NCBI RefSeq assembly: GCF_035920365.1
Contig: NZ_CP109150.1
Coordinates: forward strand, 1,860,001 to 1,924,000
Length of the DNA stretch: 64,000 bases
Source of the DNA: Micromonospora sp. NBC_01740
Lineage (GTDB): Bacteria > Actinomycetota > Actinomycetes > Mycobacteriales > Micromonosporaceae
Direction of reading: 5' to 3'
Made by a program: the position numbers and the translations under genes. Shown piece by piece: positions 57,426-64,000 of this stretch. Positions within the stretch are counted from its first letter, which is position 1. Each line of letters opens with the position of its first letter. The notes beneath the pieces were generated by a model. The model was not told the origin of the DNA, searched no databases, and saw only the letters and a list, made by a program, of their open reading frames with translations.

Positions 57426-57941
57426 ATCAGCGACCACGACGCCCAACTGCTCCGCGCGCTGCACGACGAGCACGCGGAGGCGCTGTACGCGCACGCCCTG
57501 CGGCTGGTCAACGGCGACCGGCAGCGGGCCGAGGACCTGGTGCAGGAGACGCTGCTGCGGGCCTGGCGGCACCCGGAGGCGCTCGACCCGACGCGCGGCT
57601 CGATCCGTTCCTGGCTCTTCACCACCGCCCGCAACCTGGCCATCGACGCCTGGCGGCGCCGCTCCGCCCGGGTCGGCGAGGTCTACACCGACGAGCTGCC
57701 CGAGCCTCCCGAGGCCGTGGACGAGGCGGAACGCGCGGTGGAGGCGTGGACCGTCGCCGAGGCGCTGAACCGGCTCAGCCCCACCCACCGGGAGGTGCTG
57801 GTCGAGTGCTTCTACCAGGGGCGGTCGGTGGCGGAGGCGGCCTCCCGGCTGGGCGTGCCGCCCGGCACGGTCAAGTCCCGGACCCACTACGCCCTGCGCT
57901 CACTACGGTTGGTCCTGGCCGAGATGGGGGTGACGGAATGA
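57426..57941 (+). CDS. ECF-type RNA polymerase sigma factor, probable ATC start
   Basis: About 171 residues if begun at the ATC at 57426. Coding homology clearly extends upstream of the first in-frame GTG (57540): SDHDAQLLRALHDEHAEALYAHALRLVNGDRQRAEDLVQET is a full region 2. No in-frame ATG, GTG or TTG precedes it, yet GAGGAG lies six bases before the ATC in ISDHDAQ. Region 4 is SPTHREVLVECFYQGRSVAEAASRLGVPPGTVKSRTHYAL. Its stop overlaps the anti-sigma gene (ATGA). Starting at 57540 would remove most of region 2, so the rare start, or a sequence error at this base, is preferred. Confidence 0.85.
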   Translation: MSDHDAQLLRALHDEHAEALYAHALRLVNGDRQRAEDLVQETLLRAWRHPEALDPTRGSIRSWLFTTARNLAIDAWRRRSARVGEVYTDELPEPPEAVDEAERAVEAWTVAEALNRLSPTHREVLVECFYQGRSVAEAASRLGVPPGTVKSRTHYALRSLRLVLAEMGVTE

Positions 57942-58630
57942 CCCGGTGCGAGTTCGCGCACGACGACGGCGCGTACGTGCTGGGTGCGCTGGCTCCCGCC
58001 GACCGGGTGGCCTACGAGCGGCACCTCGCCGGCTGCGCCGCCTGCCGGGAGGCGGTCGCCGAGATCGCCGTCCTGCCCGGGCTGCTCGGCCGGCTCGACC
58101 CGGCCGGGCTGGAACAGTTCCTGCCGCCACCGGAGAACCCCCGGGTGCCCGAACTGCTCGCCGCCGCGCGGGAGCGCCGCCGCCGCGATCGGTCGGCCAC
58201 CCGCCGCCGGTACGCCCTCACCACGCTCGCGGCCGCCGTGGCGGCCCTGGTCGTCGGCGTCGGCACCGCCGCCCTGCTGCCCCGGGAGGCGGTCGGCCCA
58301 ACGCCGGTCGAGGTGCGGATGGTCGCCATGCAGCCGGTCGCCGGCGCGGTGCCGGTGCACGCCGAGATCGCCCTCAACGGCACCGACTGGGGCACCGAGG
58401 TGCGGATGCGCTGCGGGTACGACGCGAAGGCCGGCTACGCCAAGGCGTACACCTTCCGGCTGGTGGCGCACGGCCCGGACGGCGCGACGGAGCAGATCGG
58501 TTCCTGGCTCGCCGCTCCCGGCGACGACCTGCGGATCACCGGCGCGACCCGGTTCACCGACGCGGAGCTGGTCCGGCTGGAGCTGCTGCGCGCCGACGGC
58601 ACCCCCGTCCTCGTCTACGACGTCCGCTGA
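57938..58630 (+). CDS. Zinc-finger anti-sigma factor
   Basis: 230 residues from the overlapping ATG. The N-terminal HC2 zinc-binding motif is HLAGCAAC (His-x3-Cys-x2-Cys), as in RsrA/RskA-type anti-sigma factors. One transmembrane helix follows (RRYALTTLAAAVAALVVGVGTAALL, about residues 90-112), then an extracytoplasmic beta-rich domain (AEIALNGTDWGTEVRMRCGYD). It should hold the preceding sigma factor at the membrane until an outside signal arrives. The single outer Cys in RCGYD has no obvious partner. Confidence 0.9.
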   Translation: MTRCEFAHDDGAYVLGALAPADRVAYERHLAGCAACREAVAEIAVLPGLLGRLDPAGLEQFLPPPENPRVPELLAAARERRRRDRSATRRRYALTTLAAAVAALVVGVGTAALLPREAVGPTPVEVRMVAMQPVAGAVPVHAEIALNGTDWGTEVRMRCGYDAKAGYAKAYTFRLVAHGPDGATEQIGSWLAAPGDDLRITGATRFTDAELVRLELLRADGTPVLVYDVR

Positions 58631-58640
58631 CCCGCGCCGG

Positions 58641-59570
58641 TCAGTGGGGCGCGGCGACGGCCTCGGCCCGGCGGGCGGCGAGGGTGGCGGCGCGGGTACG
58701 GCGGGAGTTGCGGACGGCGTCGACGGTGAAGACGATCAGCGCGGCCCAGACCAGGGCGAAGCCGGCGATCCGGGCCGGCGGCATCGGCTCGTGGAAGATC
58801 AGCACCCCGCAGCCGAGCTGGAGGATCGGGGCGAGGTACTGGATCATGCCGAGACCGGTCAGCGGCAGCCGGTTCGCCGCCCCGGCGAAGAGCAGCAGCG
58901 GGATCGCGGTCGCCGCCCCCGCCGACACCAGCAGCAGGGTGTGCCCGACCGACACCTCCCCGAAGGTGCCCTCGCCGCGGGCGGCGAGCCAACCCACGTA
59001 CCCCAGCGCGGGCAGCGCCAGCACCGCCGACTCGACGAAGAGCCCCTCGGCGGCGGGCAGCCCGAGCTGCTTCTTGGCCAGGCCGTATCCGGCGAAGCTG
59101 AACGCCAGCACCAGCGCCAGGTACGGCAGCCGGCCGTAGTCGACGGTCAGCACGGCCACGGCCAGCCCGCCGATGCCGAGCGCCACCCACTGCGTGGGCC
59201 GCATCCGCTCGCGCAGCACGGTGACGCCCAGCAGCACCACCACCAGCGGGTTGATGAAGTAGCCGAGGGCGGTCTCCACCACCCGCTCGGAGGTCACGCC
59301 GTAGATGTACGTGCCCCAGTTCACCGCGATCAGCGCGGCGGCGACGCCGATGCCGGCCAGTGCCCGGGGCCGGCGCAGCAGTGCCCGCAGGAAACCGACG
59401 TTGCGCATCGCCGCCAGCAGCAGGGCGACGAACACCACCGACCAGACGATGCGGTGGGCCAGGATCTCCAGTGGCCCCGCCGGGCGCATCAGCCGCAGGT
59501 AGAGCGGGAAGAACCCCCAGAGCAGGTACGCGACGAAGCCGTAGAGGTAGCCGAGGCGGAGTGGCGTCAC
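58641..59570 (-). CDS. rarD: EamA-family transporter RarD
   Basis: 309 residues from a GTG that overlaps the stop of the upstream acetyltransferase (GTGA). Ten hydrophobic helices are arranged as two EamA repeats. The N-terminus (GYLYGFVAYLLWGFFPLYLRLM) and EILAHRIVWSVVF are typical of the RarD subgroup. RarD proteins are putative metabolite exporters; the substrate is not known. The gene converges with the anti-sigma gene with a 10-base gap. Confidence 0.9.
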   Translation of the reverse strand: MTPLRLGYLYGFVAYLLWGFFPLYLRLMRPAGPLEILAHRIVWSVVFVALLLAAMRNVGFLRALLRRPRALAGIGVAAALIAVNWGTYIYGVTSERVVETALGYFINPLVVVLLGVTVLRERMRPTQWVALGIGGLAVAVLTVDYGRLPYLALVLAFSFAGYGLAKKQLGLPAAEGLFVESAVLALPALGYVGWLAARGEGTFGEVSVGHTLLLVSAGAATAIPLLLFAGAANRLPLTGLGMIQYLAPILQLGCGVLIFHEPMPPARIAGFALVWAALIVFTVDAVRNSRRTRAATLAARRAEAVAAPH

Positions 59571-60067
59571 GTCTCCACCGTAAGGGCCGGGAGGTCGCCC
59601 GGTTCCTTTCCGGTGACCGGACTCACCGGCTGGTTCCGCTGGTCGAGCTGCATCCAGCGGTGCGGATCGGTCATCGGGGCGAACCCGACCTTGGCGTACA
59701 CCGCGTGGGCGTCGGCGGTGGCCAGCAGGATCCGGCGTACGCCCAACTCGGCGAGGTGGTCGCGGATCGCCCCGGCCAGCCAGGTGCCCAGTCCCCGGCC
59801 GCGCTCGCCGGGGTCGACGTAGACGTCGCAGAGCCAGGCGAAGGTGGTGTGGTCGGTGACCACCCGGGCGACCGCGACCTGGCGGCCGTCACCCGGGCGG
59901 TAGACGCCGAACGGCACCGACCCGGCGAACGCCCGCGCCACCGTCTCCCGGTCCCGCCCGAGCGCCCAATAGGCGTCGGTGCAGAGCCAGTGGTGCACCA
60001 GGCCCAGGTCGATCCGGGCCGGGTCGGTGCTGAGCAGGTAGCCGTCGTCGCGCGTCAGGGTGAACAT
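59567..60067 (-). CDS. GNAT-family N-acetyltransferase
   Basis: 166 residues. The acetyl-CoA binding motif is in DPGERGRGLGTWLAGAIRDHL (R-G-x-G-L/A). LLSTDPARIDLGLVHHWLCTDAYWALGRDRETVARAF at the N-terminus and YAKVGFAP near the C-terminus fit small GNAT enzymes of unknown substrate. Its stop overlaps the rarD start, so it is the first gene of a two-gene unit. Confidence 0.88.
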   Translation of the reverse strand: MFTLTRDDGYLLSTDPARIDLGLVHHWLCTDAYWALGRDRETVARAFAGSVPFGVYRPGDGRQVAVARVVTDHTTFAWLCDVYVDPGERGRGLGTWLAGAIRDHLAELGVRRILLATADAHAVYAKVGFAPMTDPHRWMQLDQRNQPVSPVTGKEPGDLPALTVET

Positions 60068-60134
60068 GCCCGCGACGCTAACCCGGCCACCCGGCCCGAT
60101 CAGCGGCCAATTCCCGCCCTCTGGTCGAGGCGGG

Positions 60135-60521
60135 TCAGTCCCGGTCCAGGACGGCCCCGAGGATCCACGTGACGATGCCGACGAAGAGCGCGCCGAGCAC
60201 CGCCTCCGGCCAGAAGCCGTCGACGTGGAAGGGCAGCCCGGCCTGGTCGGCGATCCAGCTCGTGAGCAGGAACAGCAGCCCGTTGACCACCAGCGCGATC
60301 AACCCGAGGGTCAGCAGGTAGAAGCCGCAGCCGACGGTCTTGATGATCGGCTGGAGCACCGCGTTGACCACGCCGAAGATCACCGCGACGAGGACCAGCG
60401 TGACGACCGTCTCGCCGGCGGACGCCGACTCCAGCGTGATGCCCGGGATGAGCAGCGTGGCCAGCCAGAAGGCGAGCGCCGTGCTGCCCAGCCGGATCAG
60501 CAGCCCTTTGAGGAAACCCAT
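60135..60521 (-). CDS. Phage-holin-4_2-family membrane protein
   Basis: 128 residues with four hydrophobic helices (LLIRLGSTALAFWLATLLIPGI; VVTLVLVAVIFGVVNAVLQPIIKTV; YLLTLGLIALVVNGLLFLLTSWI; AVLGALFVGIVTWILGAVL). The NAVLQPIIKTVG stretch is a signature of this family, which is widespread in chromosomes and usually not a phage lysis protein. The function is unknown. It is monocistronic as far as I can see. Confidence 0.85.
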   Translation of the reverse strand: MGFLKGLLIRLGSTALAFWLATLLIPGITLESASAGETVVTLVLVAVIFGVVNAVLQPIIKTVGCGFYLLTLGLIALVVNGLLFLLTSWIADQAGLPFHVDGFWPEAVLGALFVGIVTWILGAVLDRD

Positions 60522-60575
60522 GGCCGGATCGTGCCACGGACGGACAAGCTGCGGAAGCCGCGACCGTCGTCCCGC

Positions 60576-62522
60576 TCAGCGGCGGGACGGGCGGCCGATC
60601 AGCTGCGACTCGATCGGGGTGGGGGAGAGCAGCGCCCAGCGCAGCGCCCGCCGGTTGACCACCGCGACCATGTCGTCCCGGATCCGGGTCAGCCACTCCG
60701 CCGACCCGCCGAGGCCCAGCGCGGCGCCCGCCACGGCGGCCTCGGCCGGGTCGAGCGGTTGCAGCACGGCCAGGTCGGCGCGGCCCAACGCGTCGGCGTC
60801 GGCGGGGGTCAACTCGTCGCGCACCAGCAGCGTGGTCCGCCACGGGGACCCCTGCTCCGGCTCGGCGGGCGTGGGACCGGCGTCCACCACCACCAGCAGC
60901 GGGCACAGCGGCGACCCCGGCTCGCCCACCGGACGGCCCGGCGGCACCACCGGGATCATTGCGCCGGGGGTGCCGACGCCCCGGACGAACGGCTCCCACC
61001 CGCGCGGGCGGGCGGTCTGCACCACCACCCGGGCCCCGAGCGCCATGGCCCGCACCGCCACCAGCTGCGCCGCGCGTATCCCGCCGACCAGCATCACCCG
61101 GGTGCTCTCCGGCCGGAACAGCCGGACGGTCACCGCGCCGCCGTGCCGGTTCGTGCCGACCATCAGCCCCGCCTCGCCGAGGGTCAGCTCCAAACCGTCG
61201 GGCGCCGGACCCGGACCCGCCGCGCCCGCCGCCGCGAGCGGCAGCGTGCCGGCCAACCCGGCGAGCTGCGCGCCGTCGAGCCGGTGCACCTCGCCGCCCA
61301 CCTCGGCCACCAGCCGGCGCAGCGCCTGCGCCGCGATCGAGAGCTCCGCCGGGGTGGCGGCAGCCAGCCGTACGGCCAGCTCGGTCGGCGCCGACGCGGG
61401 ATCGGTGCCGGCCCACGGCCCGACGCCGAGCGAGACGGTGGTCGCCGTCGCGGGCAGCGCGAGCAGCCGGGTCACCAGCCGCCTGCCGGCGTCGGTACGC
61501 GGGTCGGGCCAGCGGCGCAGCCGGAACGTGGTCTGGAGCAGGTCGCCCGCCCGGACCGCCTGCCAGGACTCCTGCGCGGGACGGTCGTCGTGGTGGGCCA
61601 GCTCCGCCAGCACCCGCAGCGTCGCGTGCTCGCCCAGCGGGCGGGCGGTGACGGGCCCGACCCGGCGTGCGATGCGGCGCACCGTTCCGGCGAGCGCCCG
61701 CCGCAGCTCCTCTGCCGTCCAGCCCTCGGCACGCAGCACCCGCACGGCGAGCACGGCCCGTTCCCGGCCGGCGAGCCGCCCGTCGGTGAGCTGCCGGTAC
61801 GAGGTGGCGACGGCACCGCCACCCGCGCCGACGGTCGGCGCCGGAGAGCCCGTCAGCAGGAGCTGGAGCCGCACCGGGGGGCCGTCCGGCGCGGCTGCCG
61901 GCAGCAGGGACGCCGGGACGGGCAGCGCGCGGGGAGCGTCGCCGAGCAGGTCGGCCGGATCGCCGACCTCCAGCACGGCCACCATCCCGGCGGCGTCGTC
62001 CAGCACGGCGGCCGGCGTGCCGGCCAGCTCGGCGGGACGCACGACCGCGCCGGGGTCGACGAGGTCCAGCAGGGCCGCCGGGCCGGCGGCCGGAGGCAGG
62101 GCGCGGCGGCGGATGGCGTAGCCCAGGCCCGTGGCCAGCCACTCGAAGAGCCACCGCCCCCGCAGCCGCACCCAGGCCAGGGGCAGCAGCAGCGCGGCCA
62201 CCCCCACGGCGGCCAACGTCACCAGCACGCCCCGGCCGGCGGCCGCGACCACGGCGGCCACCGCCACCTGCGTGGCGACGACCTGACCGGCCCGGACACC
62301 GGCGCCCCTCCGCCGGCCGGCCGGCTTCCGCGACGGCGGCAGGGCGGCCGGCGGTGCCGGCGCGCCGGCCACGGTGCCGGACGGGCCAGGCGAGCCGATC
62401 GGGCCAGCCAGGCCGGACAGACCGGCCGACCCGGGCGGTGCCGGCACGAGCGGCGCGGCGGTCGGGGCGGGATCGTGGCCCGGGGCCGGCCGGTGCGGGC
62501 CCGGGCCGGTGGTCACCGTCAC
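60576..62522 (-). CDS. eccE: Type VII secretion protein EccE
   Basis: About 648 residues from the GTG at 62522, four bases after GAGGAGG; a GTG at 62516 is the other option, and an ATG at 62555 lies before the ribosome-binding site. A Pro/Ala/Gly-rich cytoplasmic start of about 80 residues is followed by two helices (VVATQVAVAAVVAAAGRGVLVTLAAVGVAALLLPLAWVRL) and an outer domain typical of actinomycete EccE (RERAVLAVRVLRAEGWTAEELRRALAGTVRRIARR). It is a structural part of the ESX/T7SS membrane complex. Two WXG100 genes diverge from it, supporting the call. Confidence 0.82.
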   Translation of the reverse strand: MTVTTGPGPHRPAPGHDPAPTAAPLVPAPPGSAGLSGLAGPIGSPGPSGTVAGAPAPPAALPPSRKPAGRRRGAGVRAGQVVATQVAVAAVVAAAGRGVLVTLAAVGVAALLLPLAWVRLRGRWLFEWLATGLGYAIRRRALPPAAGPAALLDLVDPGAVVRPAELAGTPAAVLDDAAGMVAVLEVGDPADLLGDAPRALPVPASLLPAAAPDGPPVRLQLLLTGSPAPTVGAGGGAVATSYRQLTDGRLAGRERAVLAVRVLRAEGWTAEELRRALAGTVRRIARRVGPVTARPLGEHATLRVLAELAHHDDRPAQESWQAVRAGDLLQTTFRLRRWPDPRTDAGRRLVTRLLALPATATTVSLGVGPWAGTDPASAPTELAVRLAAATPAELSIAAQALRRLVAEVGGEVHRLDGAQLAGLAGTLPLAAAGAAGPGPAPDGLELTLGEAGLMVGTNRHGGAVTVRLFRPESTRVMLVGGIRAAQLVAVRAMALGARVVVQTARPRGWEPFVRGVGTPGAMIPVVPPGRPVGEPGSPLCPLLVVVDAGPTPAEPEQGSPWRTTLLVRDELTPADADALGRADLAVLQPLDPAEAAVAGAALGLGGSAEWLTRIRDDMVAVVNRRALRWALLSPTPIESQLIGRPSRR

Positions 62523-62768
62523 CGTGCCTCCTCGACCGGTCACTCGCCGCGACATCGACGCCGCCCATCGTAAGGGGAGCGTCCGGCGGGATGGGGGCCG
62601 CAGTCGTCCACAGGGGATGGCCACGGGGTAGCAGAACCGCGACGGTACCGCTACCGTCAGCGACGAGTTTCGCTGACCCCGCGCCCGCCACGCTCGATGT
62701 CCGGGCGGCGCGAGCGGCGCGCCCGGTGGGCGGGTGCGCTCACGGCCAGCCACGACCGAGGAGACGAG

Positions 62769-63101
62769 GTGACGTCCCGGGTGTCCCAGACCCAGGCAGA
62801 AGCAGCGGTGATGCAGCAGACCGCCGCGAAGTTCGAGCAGGTCGACCAGTCCCTGCAGTCCATGCTGAGCAGCCTGATGGCCGAGTTGGAGGTGTTGCAG
62901 CAGGCCTGGCGGGGTGCCGGCGGGCGCTCGTTCGAGCAGGTCAAGCAGCAGTGGGCACAGGACCAGGCGGCGCTTCAGCGGGCGCTGCGGGAGACCGCCG
63001 GCGCCGTCCGCACGGCCGGCCGGCACTACGACGTCTCGGACGCCGAGGCCGCCAGCCGGGTGTCCACCACCAACCGCGGCGGCATCCAGCTGCCGCTCTG
63101 A
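62769..63101 (+). CDS. WXG100-family ESX secretion protein (first)
   Basis: About 110 residues. The GTG at 62769 follows GAGGAGACGAG; an upstream ATG at 62697 would add 24 Arg-rich residues and is less likely. There are two long helices with the W-x-G turn in QQAWRGAGGRSFEQV near the middle, as in EsxA/EsxB-type substrates. The C-terminus (YDVSDAEAASR) contains a YxxxD-like secretion signal. It probably pairs with the next protein as a heterodimer exported by the type VII system. Confidence 0.9.
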   Translation: MTSRVSQTQAEAAVMQQTAAKFEQVDQSLQSMLSSLMAELEVLQQAWRGAGGRSFEQVKQQWAQDQAALQRALRETAGAVRTAGRHYDVSDAEAASRVSTTNRGGIQLPL

Positions 63102-63127
63102 CCCGGTCCCGGGGGAGGAGACATCCG

Positions 63128-63418
63128 ATGGACGGTGTACTGGTCGTCAACTTCGCCGCCCTGCAACAGGCGAGCGCGGACATCCAGAAGGCGCTGAACG
63201 CGCTCGACTCGCAGCTCGGGCAGCTCGAACGGGACGCCGCCCCGCTCGTGGCGAGCTGGTCCGGCGAGGCCCTCCAGGCCTACGAGCAGCGGCAGCGCCG
63301 CTGGCGGTCGGCCTCGCAGGACCTCCAGGTCATGCTGCGCGACATCAAGCTCGCGGTGGACGACTCCGCCGCCGACTACCTCGACACGGAGAAGAAGAAC
63401 GTCGGCCTGTTCCAGTAG
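63128..63418 (+). CDS. WXG100-family ESX secretion protein (second)
   Basis: 96 residues from the ATG at 63128, preceded by [19 protein letters not shown] occurs in LVASWSGEALQAYEQRQRRW between two helices, and the C-terminus ends YLDTEKKNVGLFQ, with a possible YxxxE signal. It lies 26 bases after the first WXG100 gene in one operon; the two should fold together and leave through the type VII channel. A hairpin follows the stop. Confidence 0.9.
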   Translation: MDGVLVVNFAALQQASADIQKALNALDSQLGQLERDAAPLVASWSGEALQAYEQRQRRWRSASQDLQVMLRDIKLAVDDSAADYLDTEKKNVGLFQ

Positions 63419-63429
63419 GCCCCGCCCGG

Positions 63430-63464
63430 TGGTGGCGTCGATCGTGAGCCGGTCGACGCCACCA
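63430..63464. terminator. Hairpin between the WXG100 operon and mycosin gene
   Basis: GGTGGCGTCGA at 63431-63441 and TCGACGCCACC at 63453-63463 form an 11-base perfect stem (12 with the flanking T-A pair) between convergent genes. Confidence 0.6.
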
Positions 63465-63508
63465 TCGGCCGTTCCGGGCGACCGCCGACGGTGGACGACC
63501 CCGGACGC

Positions 63509-63578
63509 GACGGCCGTAGACCGCAGGCCGGGTCAGGCGGGGCGACGGCCGTAGGCCGCCGGCCGGGTCAGGCGGGGT
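63509..63578. repeat. 35-bp tandem duplication across the mycosin stop
   Basis: Two adjacent 35-base units (63509-63543 and 63544-63578) are the same except at a few positions; both contain GACGGCCGTAG and CCGGGTCAGGCGGGG. The second unit includes the mycosin stop codon and last codons, so the end of the gene has been duplicated downstream. Confidence 0.75.
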
Positions 63579-64000
63579 CGGCCGGCCGCCAGCGGCGGCG
63601 GGTCCCGCGCGGCACGACGAGCGCCAGCAGTGCCGCCAGTGCCACCACCGCCCCGCTGGCCCCCGCCACCAGCAGCGCCCGGTCCCGGGCCGCCGCCCGG
63701 CGGGCCCGCTGCGCCAGCACCGCCGGTTCGGCCCGGTCGTCCGCGAGCGCGCTGACCTGGCGCGTCAGCTCCGACGTGCCCCCGGTCTCGGTGACCGCCC
63801 GGTACGGGTTCAGCACCCCCGCGCCGTACCCGCCGCCCCGACCGTCGCCCGGGGCAGGATCGGCGGTCGCCACGATCCGCTGCGCCACCTGCGCCGCGGT
63901 CAGCTCCGGCCGGTACTGGCGCAGCAGCGCGGCGGTGGCCGCCACGAAGGGCGCCGCATAGCTGGTGCCCTCGGCCCGGTGGTGGCCCTCGCCGGGGGCG
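63568..64000 (-). CDS. mycP: Type VII secretion-associated serine protease mycosin (partial)
   Basis: Only the C-terminal part is present; the 5' end lies beyond base 64000. The subtilisin-type catalytic serine motif is visible as EGTSYAAPFVAATAALLRQY, followed by LTAAQVAQRIVATADPAPGDGRGGGYGAGVLNPYRAV, the end of the S8 domain. A linker leads to one transmembrane helix (ALLVAGASGAVVALAALLALVV) and a short Arg-rich cytoplasmic tail. This anchored layout is that of MycP, the protease of ESX systems. The neighbouring EccE and WXG100 genes support it. The start ATG seen inside the window (63945) is internal. Confidence 0.88.
   Translation of the reverse strand, partial: APGEGHHRAEGTSYAAPFVAATAALLRQYRPELTAAQVAQRIVATADPAPGDGRGGGYGAGVLNPYRAVTETGGTSELTRQVSALADDRAEPAVLAQRARRAAARDRALLVAGASGAVVALAALLALVVPRGTRRRWRPADPA

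Noticed and set aside
57540..57941. Sigma factor starting at the GTG at 57540
   Set aside because: It would lose most of region 2, which is clearly encoded upstream in the same frame.
60135..60521. Prophage remnant suggested by the holin-family protein and the amidase at 25211
   Set aside because: The holin-4_2 family is common in ordinary chromosomes. The two genes are 34 kb apart, and no integrase, capsid or tail genes are present.

Overview
This is a very GC-rich actinobacterial chromosome segment with many GTG starts and GTGA/ATGA gene overlaps. The gene content fits a Micromonospora-like member of the Micromonosporaceae: futalosine menaquinone genes, an actinobacterial HelR/HelD protein, LPXTG proteins and a type VII secretion locus. 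The genus is inferred from general gene style and dispersed repeats, not from a database search. I saw no rRNA, tRNA, CRISPR array, transposase or prophage. The first 206 bases hold no gene I can support.

Layout. 0.2-2.5 kb: mqnE and small membrane proteins. 2.6-5.7 kb, minus strand: a SigE-family sigma factor coupled to a membrane-anchored partner, and a secreted C39-like peptidase. 5.9-7.8 kb: secreted zinc carboxypeptidase. 7.9-11.0 kb: cobalamin riboswitch and btuFCD-type uptake operon. 11.1-16 kb, minus strand: VOC protein, two-gene ABC exporter and a HelR-like RNA polymerase ATPase. 16.2-19 kb: regulator plus MFS exporter, then mqnA. 19-21 kb, minus strand: two tandem beta-lactamase-fold proteins. 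21.3-25.1 kb: paaABCDE, the phenylacetyl-CoA epoxidase. 25.2-28.1 kb: an amidase and a probable pseudoprotease with FG-GAP repeats. 28.2-29.4 kb: mqnC. 29.8-32.5 kb: two tandem LPXTG surface proteins. 32.6-51.7 kb: menG, a small protein, a Rex-type operator, menJ and the full 14-gene nuoA-N operon for complex I. 51.7-52.8 kb: a polyprenyl diphosphate synthase. 52.8-60.5 kb: MFS protein, IclR regulator, PhoX phosphatase behind a PHO box, a sigma/anti-sigma pair, RarD, GNAT and holin-family proteins. 60.6-64 kb: edge of a type VII secretion locus (eccE, two WXG100 proteins, mycosin running off the end).

How it works together. The core is menaquinone respiration. mqnE, mqnA and mqnC supply the futalosine pathway, the prenyl synthase may supply the side chain, menG methylates the ring and menJ reduces the tail. 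The quinone then accepts electrons from complex I, encoded directly downstream. A near-consensus Rex site in front of menJ suggests NADH/NAD+ control of menJ and possibly nuo.

The most unusual pattern is inside the paa and nuo operons. Wherever two genes are separated by more than about 50 bases, the gap is filled by a tiny open frame. It starts on the upstream stop and, in four of five cases, ends on the downstream start. Most of these frames come from a dispersed repeat, which looks as if it inserted into a GTGA stop/start overlap, duplicated it and so preserved translational coupling.
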